Of a stretch of DNA of 64,000 nt, positions 8,049-19,233 are shown in pieces (position 1 is the first letter of the stretch; every line of letters starts with the position of its first letter). The position numbers were made by a program, and so were the translations under genes. The notes beneath the pieces were generated by a model that did not search any database, was not told the origin of the DNA, and saw only the letters and a program-made list of their open reading frames with translations. The stretch covers positions 1-64,000 of the forward strand of contig NZ_JAJSLW010000012.1 of the NCBI RefSeq assembly GCF_021729145.1, written 5' to 3'. This DNA is from Membranihabitans maritimus (GTDB taxonomy: Bacteria > Bacteroidota > Bacteroidia > Chitinophagales > Saprospiraceae).

Positions 8049-9059
8049 ATGAAGCTTATAAAATGTATTTCGACAATCTCTATTATTTTTTTGGGAATGA
8101 TTTCAATTTTCGCCCAGGAAAAAAAGTTTAGTAATTCAGGATTCTGCCCTGGTATCATCTTCGACACTGATATTGGGTCTGATTGTGATGATGCTGGAGC
8201 CTTGGCCGTTTTGCACCAATTGGCCGATAAAGGAGAAGCTAAAATTTTGGGGACTATTTTTAGTTCAAATGCCAATCCTTTTGGGATTGGTACGATTGAT
8301 GCCATTAATCATTATTATGGTAGAGGGGATCTGGCATTAGCACAATATCAGGGCAGGGCTGTTATTGGAGATCCAAATGATTCGTATTCCCGATATATTG
8401 CCTGCGAGATAAACGAATTCTACCATGACATAGTGAATAAAGGGCCGGAGTTAGTTGCTGAGTATAAAAAAATTCTCCGTGTCCAACCGGATACCAGTGT
8501 CACAATAATAACCGTGGGGCACCCGGTAGGATTATTTTACCTTGTACATGATATTGAGGGCTTTCAGATGGTAAAGGAGAAGGTGAAAAGGTGGGTGGCG
8601 ATGACATATACAGGGACAAAGCCTACTAATGACTGGAATTTTGGCAAGAATGGAACTGCCCCATACATTTCAGGGTTGTTGAAAATATGGCCAACCGATG
8701 TTTATTTTAGTGGTGCCGGCAAAGAATATATTACGGGAAACACATTGTTGCCAAGGACTTCTGAAGATAATCCGGTTCGTAAAGCGTATGAATTATGGGG
8801 AAATAATGCACTAAAAAACGGACGTTCCAGTTGGGATCAGCTCGCTGTTTTATTTGCCATTAGACCGCACTACTTTGAAATAGAGCCAGGTAGATTGCAG
8901 CAAAATGATATGATGGAAACGTATTGGACTCCTTCATGGGATCAGTCTAATTCTCATAACTATCATTATAGAGTAATCCCTTCTATGGATAAAGAAATAC
9001 TTGAAAAGATTGTGGAAGAATTGATGAGTATGGACCCTTTATTGGGTAAAAGTAAATGA
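8049..9059 (+). CDS. exported nucleoside hydrolase, copy 2
   Basis: 336 residues from the ATG at 8049, chosen because a clean signal peptide follows (MKLIKCISTISIIFLGMIS, cleaved after IFAQ). The domain carries DTDIGSDCDDAGALAVL, again the spaced Asp motif of this subfamily, and the late SSWDQLAVLFA. It is clearly paralogous to the genes on either side but diverged, so the triplet is an old duplication rather than a recent copy error. The gap to copy 1 is 20 bases. Predicted product of the reaction: free ribose plus a base, outside the inner membrane. Confidence 0.83.
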   Translation: MKLIKCISTISIIFLGMISIFAQEKKFSNSGFCPGIIFDTDIGSDCDDAGALAVLHQLADKGEAKILGTIFSSNANPFGIGTIDAINHYYGRGDLALAQYQGRAVIGDPNDSYSRYIACEINEFYHDIVNKGPELVAEYKKILRVQPDTSVTIITVGHPVGLFYLVHDIEGFQMVKEKVKRWVAMTYTGTKPTNDWNFGKNGTAPYISGLLKIWPTDVYFSGAGKEYITGNTLLPRTSEDNPVRKAYELWGNNALKNGRSSWDQLAVLFAIRPHYFEIEPGRLQQNDMMETYWTPSWDQSNSHNYHYRVIPSMDKEILEKIVEELMSMDPLLGKSK

Positions 9060-9100
9060 ATTTGTTTGAAAAATTAGAGACCCTTTTAATTATAAATACT

Positions 9101-10084
9101 ATGAATACATTTTCTTACATTTTATTTTTATTTGTGCTTTCAGGATTGTATGGAACGGTCTTTGCCCAGACTCCCATTATCTTTGATACCGACATGGGGC
9201 CGGACTATGATGACATTGGAGCGCTGGCAGTTTTGCATGCATTAGAGGCAAATGGTGAATGTGAAATTCTGGCTACTGTGGCTAGCGACAGGCATCCCTC
9301 AATTGCCCCCACAATAGAAGCTATCAATACATATTTCGGAAGAGATGAAATCCCGGTGGGAACGGCTCCGGACAATGCCCCTGATTTTACAGCAGGGAAT
9401 GACTGGAATAAAAAATTAATAGAGAGATTTCAACCCGGTTTGGCAGGCAAAATATATCCGGATGCCGTGGAGATATATCGTAAAATATTGGCGAAACAGA
9501 AAAATCGGTCAGTGACGATCATTACCGTGGGATTTACTTCAAATTTGGCTGCATTGTTGGCATCCGGACCGGATGATATTTCTCCTTTGAGCGGAAAGGA
9601 CCTGATTAGTAAAAAAGTCAAAAAGTGGGTGGCTATGGCCGGAGCGTTTCCCGAAGGAAAGGAATTCAACGTTTTCAAGGATGATAAAGCTTCCTGGAAA
9701 GTATTCCGCGAATGGCCCACCCCCATTCTTTTTAGTGGTTTTGAGATCGGTTTTAAAGTACGTACGGGCGGGAAAGTAGCCCGTATGCAAGAGTCTATAA
9801 ATAGCCCGGTCCAGTGGGGATACGATTATAACCTCAAAACTTATACGAAAGAAGGGGAGGATAATCGCCCTTCCTGGGACCAAACGGCAGTACTTTGTGC
9901 CGTGCGGAATCCGGAGAGATATTTTTATGTCAATGGCCCAGGAAAATTTGTTATTAACGAAGACGGAACCAATAGTTGGGATCCGGATACGGATGCCGGC
10001 CATTATTTTTTGGTACATAAATATCCTTACCAGAGAATAGCAGATACCCTGGAGGAATTGATGATGTATGTACCGAACAAATAG
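9101..10084 (+). CDS. exported nucleoside hydrolase, copy 3
   Basis: 327 residues from the ATG at 9101, which gives a good signal peptide (MNTFSYILFLFVLSG, cleaved near VFAQ). An in-frame ATG at 9056 overlaps the stop of copy 2 (ATGA) but adds 15 residues before the signal sequence; it could still be used for coupled initiation. The domain has DTDMGPDYDDIGALAVLHAL, and RPSWDQTAVL near the C-terminus. Base composition is slightly richer in G+C than copies 1 and 2. It is the last gene of the plus-strand run; the GlxA-type regulator converges on it from the other side. Confidence 0.84.
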   Translation: MNTFSYILFLFVLSGLYGTVFAQTPIIFDTDMGPDYDDIGALAVLHALEANGECEILATVASDRHPSIAPTIEAINTYFGRDEIPVGTAPDNAPDFTAGNDWNKKLIERFQPGLAGKIYPDAVEIYRKILAKQKNRSVTIITVGFTSNLAALLASGPDDISPLSGKDLISKKVKKWVAMAGAFPEGKEFNVFKDDKASWKVFREWPTPILFSGFEIGFKVRTGGKVARMQESINSPVQWGYDYNLKTYTKEGEDNRPSWDQTAVLCAVRNPERYFYVNGPGKFVINEDGTNSWDPDTDAGHYFLVHKYPYQRIADTLEELMMYVPNK

Positions 10085-10139
10085 ATAATCTGGGAATTTG
10101 TAGGGATTGGGCGTTTGTCATTTGGACCAAAGATTCGGT

Positions 10140-11120
10140 TTAAATCATCACATCTTCTTTGTTATATTTGTCCTTATAGGCAGTGGGAGTCAGTCCGGTA
10201 ATTTTCTTGAATACATTGCGAAAAGCCTTGGAGTCAGAATACCCTACTTCATACATCACTTCCGATACGTTTTTCTGGTTGGTTTCAAAATTTCTTTTGG
10301 CTGCTTCAACCTTTACCCTTTGTATGTATTCAATGACGGTGTTATTCGTTGATTTCTTAAACCTGCGTTCCAGATTTCGACGCCCCATATTTAGCATTTT
10401 TGCTAATTGGGATACGGTGATTTTATTAGTGTAATTCTCTTCAATAAAATCCTGGGCTTTAAGAACTTGATGGTCTTCATGGTCCTTTTGACCGCTAAAA
10501 ATGATAAAGGGGGACTGACTGTCTCGGTTAATTTCAATCTCGAAAATTTTGGAAGACAAAATCGCCATTTCTCTTCCGGCATATTTTTCTACCAGGTAAA
10601 GGATCAGGTTAAGAGAAGAATAGGCACCTCCACTGGTGTAAATACCGTCTTCATCCGTAATAATTTTATAGGGCTGTATTTTTACTGAAGGATACATTTC
10701 CTTGAATTCTTCAGCGACCAACCAATGGGTAGTACAACTTTTATTTTTGAGTAAACCTGTGGAAGCCAGTATAAAGGCACCAATACACAGGGAAACCACC
10801 TCTGAGCCTTTGGAATAGTGCTCTTTAATCCAGGGAATAAAATCGCTGTTATTGTTTACTACGGTCTGCATGTTGCCGTGTACGGCAGGAATAATGATGA
10901 TGTCTGTTTTTTGGACTTCATGGATAGAAAGATCGGGTTCTACTGTAAAGACCAATGCCTTTTTAGGGTCTTTTGACATTCCTACCAGGTGTATATCAAA
11001 TAGCGGGGGCTTCCCTACCTGCTCAGCGGCCTCATTGACTTTTGTAAACATTTTGTATGTGGCCTCGAGATTACTAAGGCTGGTGTCGCCATGAGGTAAT
11101 AAAAGGGAAATATGTTTCAT
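10140..11120 (-). CDS. GlxA-family transcriptional regulator (DJ-1/PfpI plus AraC HTH)
   Basis: 326 residues. Residues 1-185 form a DJ-1/PfpI (class I glutaminase-like) sensing domain, with VSLCIGAFILASTGLL holding the nucleophile-elbow Cys and HWLVAEEFKEMYP after it. Residues 215-320 form an AraC-type double helix-turn-helix (KITVSQLAKMLNMGRRNLER and MYEVGYSDSKAFRNVFKKIT). Such proteins activate catabolic operons in response to a small molecule. Its location between the nucleoside hydrolases and the SMP-30-type gene makes those loci candidate targets, but no binding site was identified. Not part of the neighbouring operon; opposite strand. Confidence 0.9.
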   Translation of the reverse strand: MKHISLLLPHGDTSLSNLEATYKMFTKVNEAAEQVGKPPLFDIHLVGMSKDPKKALVFTVEPDLSIHEVQKTDIIIIPAVHGNMQTVVNNNSDFIPWIKEHYSKGSEVVSLCIGAFILASTGLLKNKSCTTHWLVAEEFKEMYPSVKIQPYKIITDEDGIYTSGGAYSSLNLILYLVEKYAGREMAILSSKIFEIEINRDSQSPFIIFSGQKDHEDHQVLKAQDFIEENYTNKITVSQLAKMLNMGRRNLERRFKKSTNNTVIEYIQRVKVEAAKRNFETNQKNVSEVMYEVGYSDSKAFRNVFKKITGLTPTAYKDKYNKEDVMI

Positions 11121-11481
11121 GCTATTTTTTAATAAATTGATAGGTCGTATTTAGCCCTTTAAGGTGATCAAATATACAATTAATTTAATAATTCGGTATA
11201 ATCAGATTTATGCAATAATTTATTTCAGTATATTAACGTGAGTTTGACAGAAAAAATAAGAGCTCTGACCGTGCGCCGCTTTTTGCTTTAGAGCTGGGAC
11301 AAGTAGCGAGATATTATTAACCTTGGGTGGAGACCCGGGGCGGAAAACGAGTAAAATGGTTGAATCTGTTATTGATTTCCACAAAGTAATTCCCTGGGCA
11401 TTGCTTTTTTCGCAAAAATAATGACAGAAACAAATATTCATCGAACTCACATTATATTAAAAAGATAAATATTAATGGAAT
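11121..11481. other. intergenic, divergent promoter region
   Basis: A 361-base gap between the divergent regulator and the SMP-30-type gene. It holds the promoters for both. A 76-codon minus-strand frame inside it has no protein-like composition and is ignored. I see no repeat or RNA gene. Confidence 0.5.
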
Positions 11482-12510
11482 ATGAAGGGGTGTTATATTT
11501 TACTGGGGTTGACGTTTTTCATTTCCTGCATCTCTGAGTCAGGTACGTCAGGCCAGGGTCAAAATTCCGGGACGGCTGTAAAAATAATAGGTAGCATTAC
11601 CCGAATTAGTAATGAAATCGATTCCTTATTACCTGCAGATGCCAGGATTGAGGTGTTGGCAGATGGTCACGAATGGACAGAAGGACCCCTTTGGATAGAA
11701 CGCGAAAATCTGCTCTTATTTAGTGATATCCCACGCAATGCGGTATATAGCTGGAAAGAAGGAATTGGTGTAAGCGAATTTCTTAATCCCTCGGGATATA
11801 CTGGGGAGTTAGAAAGGGGTGGAGAACCCGGAGCCAATGGGTTGCTTCTTGACTCCCAGGGTAGATTGGTACTTTGCCAACATGGTGATCGTCAAATAGG
11901 CCGGTTGATAAGTGAATGGAATCAGCCCGAACCTCAATTTGAAACGATCGTTAATACTTTTAACGGAAAGAGATTCAACAGTCCGAACGATGCAGTGTAC
12001 AATCCCGCGGGGGATTTGTACTTTACAGATCCTCCCTATGGCCTGGAAGGCAATATAAATGACCCCGCCAAAGAATTAGATTTCCAGGGTGTTTTTTTAG
12101 TGAAGAAAGGTGAATCAAAAGCACAACTTTTAGTCGACTCCCTTACCCGGCCCAATGGTATAGCATTTTCACCTGGTGGTAATACCTTATATATTGCGAA
12201 TAGTGATCCTCAAAAAGCCTGCTGGATTGCATATGATGTAGATGATGCCGGATTATCAAATGGTCGTATCTTTTACGATGCCACCGATCGGGTAGGGGAA
12301 GAGAAAGGATTGCCTGATGGGTTGAAAGTACATAGTTCCGGGGTTGTATTTGCCACGGGACCGGGTGGGATTTGGATATTTAGTCCGGAAGGAAAAGTAT
12401 TAGGCAAAATAAAGACCGGGGAGGCAACTGCCAATTGTACATTTGATACCAATGAGAAAAATCTTTATATCACAGCGGATATGTATTTGTTGAGGGTCAG
12501 GATGAAGTAG
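11482..12510 (+). CDS. SMP-30/gluconolactonase/LRE-family lipoprotein
   Basis: 342 residues. The N-terminus is a lipoprotein signal with lipobox-like FISC at about residues 13-17. The rest is a six-bladed propeller of the SMP-30/gluconolactonase type: WTEGPLWIERENLLLFSDIP (metal-ligand Glu), GEPGANGLLLDSQGRL, FNSPNDAVYNPAGDLYFTDP (Asn-Asp pair), LTRPNGIAFSPGGNTLYIAN and LPDGLKV. Such enzymes hydrolyse sugar lactones or related esters using one divalent metal ion. The location in the periplasm or outer membrane parallels the exported nucleoside hydrolases next door. The actual substrate is unknown; oxidised sugars are a guess. Confidence 0.85.
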   Translation: MKGCYILLGLTFFISCISESGTSGQGQNSGTAVKIIGSITRISNEIDSLLPADARIEVLADGHEWTEGPLWIERENLLLFSDIPRNAVYSWKEGIGVSEFLNPSGYTGELERGGEPGANGLLLDSQGRLVLCQHGDRQIGRLISEWNQPEPQFETIVNTFNGKRFNSPNDAVYNPAGDLYFTDPPYGLEGNINDPAKELDFQGVFLVKKGESKAQLLVDSLTRPNGIAFSPGGNTLYIANSDPQKACWIAYDVDDAGLSNGRIFYDATDRVGEEKGLPDGLKVHSSGVVFATGPGGIWIFSPEGKVLGKIKTGEATANCTFDTNEKNLYITADMYLLRVRMK

Positions 12511-12592
12511 GGAGAAAGAAGGCCGAAGCCCGAAGAGGCCAGCCGCAAGTTTTCGACTTCTGACTTCCCTCTCCGGACTTCCAGCTTCCCAA
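12511..12592. repeat. purine/pyrimidine-skewed convergent spacer
   Basis: After the SMP-30 stop the top strand is purine-rich (GGGAGAAAGAAGGCCGAAG) and then switches to CT-rich imperfect copies of GACTTCC (CGACTTCTGACTTCCC, CCGGACTTCCAGCTTCCC). It could fold back on itself and serve as a two-way terminator for the converging genes. Confidence 0.4.
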
Positions 12593-13801
12593 CTATTTCA
12601 ATTTCGCTAAAGAAGCTTTCATACGATCCAATGCCGTATTCAGGTCATCTTCCGATGCTGCATACGAAATACGGACGCAATCGTTATTCCCGAATGCAGA
12701 TCCGGAAACAATGGCTACATGCGCATCAGTGAGAATATATTCTGCAAAATCATCGGCATTTTCGATAGAAATATCTCCGTTTGACCTACCAAAATAAGCA
12801 CTTACATTGGGGAAAATATAAAATGCCCCAGTGGGATTAGGTACCTGGATATCCGGTATCTCCTTTAATCGTTGTGATACAAGACCTTTTCTCTTTTCGA
12901 ATTTTTCTTTCATTTCTTCGCGTGCATTGGAGGGCTCATTTAGTGCAACTACTGCTGCATACTGGCTAAATGAATTGGCACCACTGGTGATTTGTCCCTG
13001 TATTTTGGCGCAGGCACTGGCCAACCATTGGGGGGCTCCAATATATCCCAATCTCCATCCTGTCATAGCAAATCCTTTGGAAAATCCATTGACAGTAACG
13101 GTTCGGTCTTTCATCCCTTCAAGGCTGCCAATACTCACGTGAGGCTTGCCAAAATTAATATGTTCGTATATTTCATCAGAGATAACGATGATATTTGGAT
13201 GTTTGCGTAAAACTTCAGCTAATCCCTCCAATTCTTCTTCGGAATAAACACTGCCCGTAGGATTGCAGGGGGAAGAAAAAATGACAATTTCTGTATTGGG
13301 TGTAATAGATGCCTCTAATTGTGCTGGGGTAACTTTGAAATCCTGGTCAATTGGGGCGTCAATCAAAATGGGATTGGCCCCGCACAACTTGATGATTTCA
13401 TAATATGATACCCAATAAGGAGTAAAAACCAATGCATCATCTCCTTCATTGAGAAGCGAAAGACATACGTTGGCGATAGATTGCTTGGCTCCGTTTGATA
13501 CAACAATCTGTGAAGGTGTATACTCGAGGTTGTTTTCACGCTTGAATTTATCGACAATTGCCTGACGTAATTCCATAATACCAGGTACCGGGGTGTATTT
13601 TGTTTTCCCGGCTTTCAATGCTTCAATAGCAGCATCTTTGATATAATCCGGAGTGTCAAAATCGGGTTCACCGAGACTTAAGGCTATAACTTTGTGTCCC
13701 TGCTCACGCAAATCCCGGGCCTTTTGTGCCATTTTGATGGTAGCGGATTCTTTCATATTTTTCACTCGATGTGAAATCATGTCTTCGAATGACTTTTTCA
13801 T
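12593..13801 (-). CDS. pyridoxal-phosphate aminotransferase, aspartate type (class I)
   Basis: 402 residues, the usual length for bacterial Igamma aspartate aminotransferases. Visible marks are ALSLGEPDFDTP near 40-51, VVSNGAKQSIANV, FSSPCNPTGSVYSEEEL, the PLP-phenol Asp in VISDEIYEHI, the Schiff-base Lys in GFSKGFAMTGWRLGY (K242), and the late Arg in CVRISYA. It transfers amino groups between aspartate or another amino acid and 2-oxoglutarate in the cytoplasm. An ATG seven codons later (MISHRV) is also plausible as the start. It stands alone on the minus strand, divergent from the carboxylase gene. The exact amino-acid preference is not readable from sequence. Confidence 0.9.
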   Translation of the reverse strand: MKKSFEDMISHRVKNMKESATIKMAQKARDLREQGHKVIALSLGEPDFDTPDYIKDAAIEALKAGKTKYTPVPGIMELRQAIVDKFKRENNLEYTPSQIVVSNGAKQSIANVCLSLLNEGDDALVFTPYWVSYYEIIKLCGANPILIDAPIDQDFKVTPAQLEASITPNTEIVIFSSPCNPTGSVYSEEELEGLAEVLRKHPNIIVISDEIYEHINFGKPHVSIGSLEGMKDRTVTVNGFSKGFAMTGWRLGYIGAPQWLASACAKIQGQITSGANSFSQYAAVVALNEPSNAREEMKEKFEKRKGLVSQRLKEIPDIQVPNPTGAFYIFPNVSAYFGRSNGDISIENADDFAEYILTDAHVAIVSGSAFGNNDCVRISYAASEDDLNTALDRMKASLAKLK

Positions 13802-13929
13802 TTTATTTATATTATGGATTTACTAAATGCGGCTACAAAATAAATGAAAATATTTGATCTAATTCATATGTTTATGCAGTCCTTTCTAAAAAAAACAATT
13901 ATTTTTTACAAAAAATAAAATATATACCG

Positions 13930-15471
13930 ATGAAGCCAGAATGGTCAAGATTGCAAGATGAAATAGGGGAATCCCAATCAGGAGGAGGTAAGAAAAGGAT
14001 CGAACGACAACATGAAAAAGGAAAATTGACGGCCAGGGAGCGCATACAATTATTGTTGGATCCAGGGACTTTTCAGGAATTGGATCGGTTTGTCAAGCAC
14101 CGGAGTACGGATTTTGGGATGGAAAAACAGAAAATCACCGGTGATGGAGTTGTGACTGGATCTGGCAAAGTAAACGGTAAATTGGTTTTTGTTTTTGCTC
14201 AGGATTTTACGGTTTTCGGGGGAACCTTATCGGAGACCAATGCCAATAAAATCTGTAAAATTATGGATATGGCTTTGAAAAACCGGGTTCCATTGATTGG
14301 GTTGAATGACAGTGGTGGAGCACGTATACAGGAGGGTGTTGCTTCCCTGGGAGGGTATGCCGATATTTTTTACCGAAATGTGAAATCTTCCGGTGTCATC
14401 CCTCAAATCTCTGCAATTATGGGTCCGTGTGCCGGGGGAGCTGTATATAGTCCTGCGATGACAGATTTTATCTTTATGGTAGAGCATACTTCCTATATGT
14501 TTGTCACAGGACCAAATGTAGTAAAGACCGTAACAAATGAAACCGTAACATCCGAGGAGCTCGGAGGAGCTGATACCCATACCCGCAAATCGGGCGTTGC
14601 TCACCGGAAGGCGATCAATGATTCTGAATGCATCGATGATATCCGCTGCCTTCTAGGTTACCTTCCTTCCAGCAATGAAGAACACCCGGAAGATCTTCCT
14701 TACGAACTGGACGATGAATACAGGGAACTTTTAGATGATATAATACCGGAAAGTAGCAATAGTCCTTATGATATGCACAAGGTCATTGACAACATTGTGG
14801 ATCCAGGTAGTTTTTTTGAAATCCATAAAGACTTTGGAGCTAATTTAATCACGGGATTTAGTCGGTTGGCCGGGATGAGTATTGGCATAATTGCTAATCA
14901 ACCGGCGAATCTGGCTGGTGTTTTGGATGTGAATTCCTCTGCCAAAGGCGCTCGTTTTGTGCGTTTTTGTGATTGTTTTAATATCCCACTGTTGGTGTTG
15001 GAAGATGTACCTGGATTTTTACCGGGCACCGACCAGGAATGGAATGGAATTATCTCGAATGGTGCCAAATTATTGTATGCTTTTTGCGAAGCTACCGTAC
15101 CGCGGATTACCGTGATCACGCGGAAAGCATATGGCGGAGCTTACTGTGTAATGAATTCCAAACATATTGGGGCTGACTTCAATTACGCCTGGCCATCGGC
15201 TGAGATTGCAGTTATGGGCGCCAAAGGGGCTTCCGAAATTATATTTCGAAAGGAAATTGAAGAGAGTGATGAACCGGAGAGCGTTGTGGAAGAAAAGGAA
15301 AAGATGTACAACGAACTTTTTGCCAATCCCTATAAGGCGGCAGAAAAGGGCTTTGTAGACGATATTATTATCCCTTCACATACCCGGAGAGTCCTTATCC
15401 GTTCTTTCCGGTCGTTGAAAAATAAACATAAAGAACGCCCTCAGCGTAAACATGGAAATATACCGATGTAA
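13930..15471 (+). CDS. acyl-CoA carboxylase, carboxyltransferase beta subunit
   Basis: 513 residues, two crotonase-like halves as in propionyl-CoA carboxylase beta. Marks: [49 protein letters not shown] (acyl-CoA oxyanion hole) and [17 protein letters not shown] in the N half; [36 protein letters not shown] and [18 protein letters not shown] in the C half. It transfers carboxyl from biotin to propionyl-CoA or a similar acyl-CoA. The biotin carboxylase and carrier partners are not in the window. The C-terminus is Lys/Arg rich. Methylmalonyl-CoA decarboxylase alpha is an alternative; the sequence alone does not decide it. Confidence 0.9.
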   Translation: MKPEWSRLQDEIGESQSGGGKKRIERQHEKGKLTARERIQLLLDPGTFQELDRFVKHRSTDFGMEKQKITGDGVVTGSGKVNGKLVFVFAQDFTVFGGTLSETNANKICKIMDMALKNRVPLIGLNDSGGARIQEGVASLGGYADIFYRNVKSSGVIPQISAIMGPCAGGAVYSPAMTDFIFMVEHTSYMFVTGPNVVKTVTNETVTSEELGGADTHTRKSGVAHRKAINDSECIDDIRCLLGYLPSSNEEHPEDLPYELDDEYRELLDDIIPESSNSPYDMHKVIDNIVDPGSFFEIHKDFGANLITGFSRLAGMSIGIIANQPANLAGVLDVNSSAKGARFVRFCDCFNIPLLVLEDVPGFLPGTDQEWNGIISNGAKLLYAFCEATVPRITVITRKAYGGAYCVMNSKHIGADFNYAWPSAEIAVMGAKGASEIIFRKEIEESDEPESVVEEKEKMYNELFANPYKAAEKGFVDDIIIPSHTRRVLIRSFRSLKNKHKERPQRKHGNIPM

Positions 15472-15492
15472 ATGGAGTGAATACAGGGGAGA

Positions 15493-15873
15493 TTAGTCGG
15501 AATTATTTGTCTTTAACCGATCAATTATATTCTGTAAAAACTTCACCTGTTGAAGTAATATGATAATCTTTTTGTCTTTTTCTTTAAGTTGTTTTTCGTA
15601 TACCTCCCGGAGGTCGGGAGAAAAGGCTTCCTGGTTTGGGGGACAGGATTTCTTTGGCGGAGATAACTGGACCTCTGGGTCAAACTTAATGAGAGTGTCT
15701 ACTTCGACTTCGAAAATTTCCGCTATTTTTTTTAATTTAACTTGTGTTAGTTGTGTTTGCCCTGTTTCTATTTTGTTGTATGCTGATTGGCTGATCCCCA
15801 TTTCGCTTGCCATTACTTCCTGCGTTAATAATCGAATTTCCCGTATGTGGCGAATGTTTTTAAGGATATCCAT
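15493..15873 (-). CDS. XRE-family transcriptional regulator
   Basis: 126 residues. Residues 8-62 form a Cro/C1-type helix-turn-helix (IREIRLLTQEVMASEMGISQ followed by SAYNKIETGQTQLT). The C-terminal third is a predicted coiled coil (KQLKEKDKKIIILLQQVKFL), probably for dimerisation. Many Bacteroidetes carry such small regulators next to accessory genes. It lies at the border between the carboxylase gene and the AT-rich accessory block and converges on the carboxylase gene. The target is unknown. Confidence 0.85.
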   Translation of the reverse strand: MDILKNIRHIREIRLLTQEVMASEMGISQSAYNKIETGQTQLTQVKLKKIAEIFEVEVDTLIKFDPEVQLSPPKKSCPPNQEAFSPDLREVYEKQLKEKDKKIIILLQQVKFLQNIIDRLKTNNSD

Positions 15874-16753
15874 AATACTTCATTTTCATAGTCTTTTACA
15901 TATCACTTTATCAAAAGGACTCCCCATACTGTAATTGATATTATTTTGCTTCCCCAATGGCTGTTTCAGTAGTTTGACTAAGATTTCAAGAAGTCCAGTT
16001 TTAAATATTTTGATTAAGTCTGAGAAAGACATAAATGGATTAATGTTCGTATGATAACTTAATCCTAATGTGCGATCTTTTTATAAATTATAACGTTAAG
16101 TTAGTAAAAAAAATAGTAGAATAAAGTAATTTGGTTGCTATTAGTATATTTGTGTTATTGTGTAGATGATAACTGGTGTCCTAGATCAGATTTTATAAAT
16201 ATGATGTAAAATTTACTGACTGACTACATCGATATTAATATAGTAACAGATGTTTCGTAATAAATAATGTAGTATTACTTATATTATTACAGTAATTTGT
16301 ATGTTTCCTTTTGTGTCTCTGAATATTTGTTTACAGCTTCAAGGAACAGTAGTTGCCAGGAGGCAAAACGGACTTTTGTTTTCAAATAAACAGGCTAAAT
16401 AATAGTCCCAAAGATAAGAGAGAATATATTTGGTACGGTATGCGGGAGATATCTTACTGGTTATTAATAATTTAATATTTAATAACAAATCCCAGTATGT
16501 CCCTTGAAAAAGTTCTGGATGAATTACATCTTTGGGGATTATTGCACCGAAAAAAGAGAATGGGAAGGTAATGAATTTACCTAATAAATAATATGACAAA
16601 TTGGATATGGTAGTAGTTCTATTACATATTATGTAATAAGCATTATTTGATCTGACAGTATATGATCAACTTACATGGGAGAATTATTTGATATGTTATG
16701 CTTTTATCACATTTTCGCAAATACTTTGAGTTTTTTTTATTTTATTAATCACA
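15874..16753. other. AT-rich gap before the chaperonin genes
   Basis: 880 bases of very AT-rich sequence. It holds the promoter of the XRE gene and the 3' flank of groEL. A perfect TAnnTTTG box (TATATTTG, 16145-16152) points rightwards but no gene follows it, so a small RNA is possible but unsupported. An 86-codon minus-strand frame at 16339-16599 starts with ATG but has no recognisable features; I treat it as doubtful. Confidence 0.4.
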
Positions 16754-18639
<1,886 letters not shown>

Positions 18640-18669
18640 TTTGTTGTTGATTTAATGAGTTGTAAGTTT

Positions 18670-18836
18670 TTAATTGTCAATATCCCTTTCGCCCTTGTTT
18701 TTCATATTCTTTTCGACTTTTGATCGAGTGTGTTTCTTTTTCACCGGTTTTGTACTCAAAACCCTTAGTATGTAATATTGGTTATCTTTGTAAAGGCATA
18801 ATTTATTGTTCCTTAAAGTGTTCTGATTATATCCAT
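18670..18836 (-). pseudogene. small gene of about 55 codons, apparently one base short
   Basis: An ATG at 18836 starts one base after the stop of the 57-residue gene (TAAATG), but this frame ends after seven codons. The -1 frame then stays open for about 46 codons and reads like protein (KLCLYKDNQYYILRVLSTKP, then VKKKHTRSKVEKNMKNKGER), ending at TAA 18670-18672. One extra T in the CTTTAA run would join both parts. The segment is basic at its C-terminus. I do not recognise the family. Decay and a sequencing error are both possible. Confidence 0.35.
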
Positions 18837-19010
18837 TTATTTCTCTTTGTAATATTGAATTTCCCTTTCAAAAAAGACCAGGTCTTTGTGCAGGGGGTTG
18901 TTAACAACTTTACAGTAATAGATTCGATCAACATAACGTCTTACGATTAATTTTATATTGGGATTTGTTTTGTCACAGACGTAATCACCCTCTTTGAAAA
19001 TATTTTCCAT
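18837..19010 (-). CDS. small conserved-looking protein of 57 residues
   Basis: ATG at 19010, TAA at 18837-18839. The product begins MENIFKEGDYVCDKTNPNIK, continues LIVRRYVDRIYYCKVVNNP and ends in an FFERE-type segment. The pattern of GDYV, then alternating hydrophobic strands and a charged end suggests a small beta-barrel (SH3-like) fold. I recall similar short hypothetical proteins in Bacteroidetes, but this was not checked. It is followed directly by another short frame and then groES, and preceded by the cupin fragment with a 13-base gap, so it probably belongs to the same transcript. Confidence 0.65.
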   Translation of the reverse strand: MENIFKEGDYVCDKTNPNIKLIVRRYVDRIYYCKVVNNPLHKDLVFFEREIQYYKEK

Positions 19011-19023
19011 TATATAATATATT

Positions 19024-19233
19024 TTAAAGAATTATATATTTGTATTCGTTTTTGATTAAAGAGGACAACGTTTTAGAGTGTGTATAACCATTGATGGTAC
19101 TGCAAGAGTGAGCTGGTATAATAATGGATTCGCCAGTTTTAAGTTTATTGGATTCATCATTAAACAGAATTTCAGCCATTCCTTCCATTACCAATATAAT
19201 ATTATCAAAATACGAAATCCGTTCGGTCATCAT
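19024..19233 (-). CDS. short cupin-domain protein, N-terminally reduced
   Basis: 69 residues matching the second half of small single-domain cupins: DNIILVMEGMAEILFNDESN, then KLKTGESIIIPAHSCSTING. Full-length relatives have about 105 residues with extra strands before this point. The usual metal-binding His after the PA turn is replaced (PAHSCST, with only one His). The protein therefore may not bind metal and may be a remnant. The start overlaps the stop of an upstream open frame (ATGATG). It is likely co-transcribed with the 57-residue gene and groES. Confidence 0.6.
   Translation of the reverse strand: MMTERISYFDNIILVMEGMAEILFNDESNKLKTGESIIIPAHSCSTINGYTHSKTLSSLIKNEYKYIIL

Noticed and set aside
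11220-11450. 76-codon minus-strand ORF upstream of the SMP-30 gene
   Set aside because: No protein-like periodicity and it occupies the divergent promoter region.
16145-16152. TATATTTG promoter box in the AT-rich gap as evidence of a small RNA
   Set aside because: The motif is expected by chance in AT-rich DNA; no downstream terminator or conserved fold seen.
16339-16599. 86-codon minus-strand ORF downstream of groEL
   Set aside because: Aromatic-rich, odd composition in very AT-rich DNA; no start site or neighbour support. Left as doubtful in the intergenic note.
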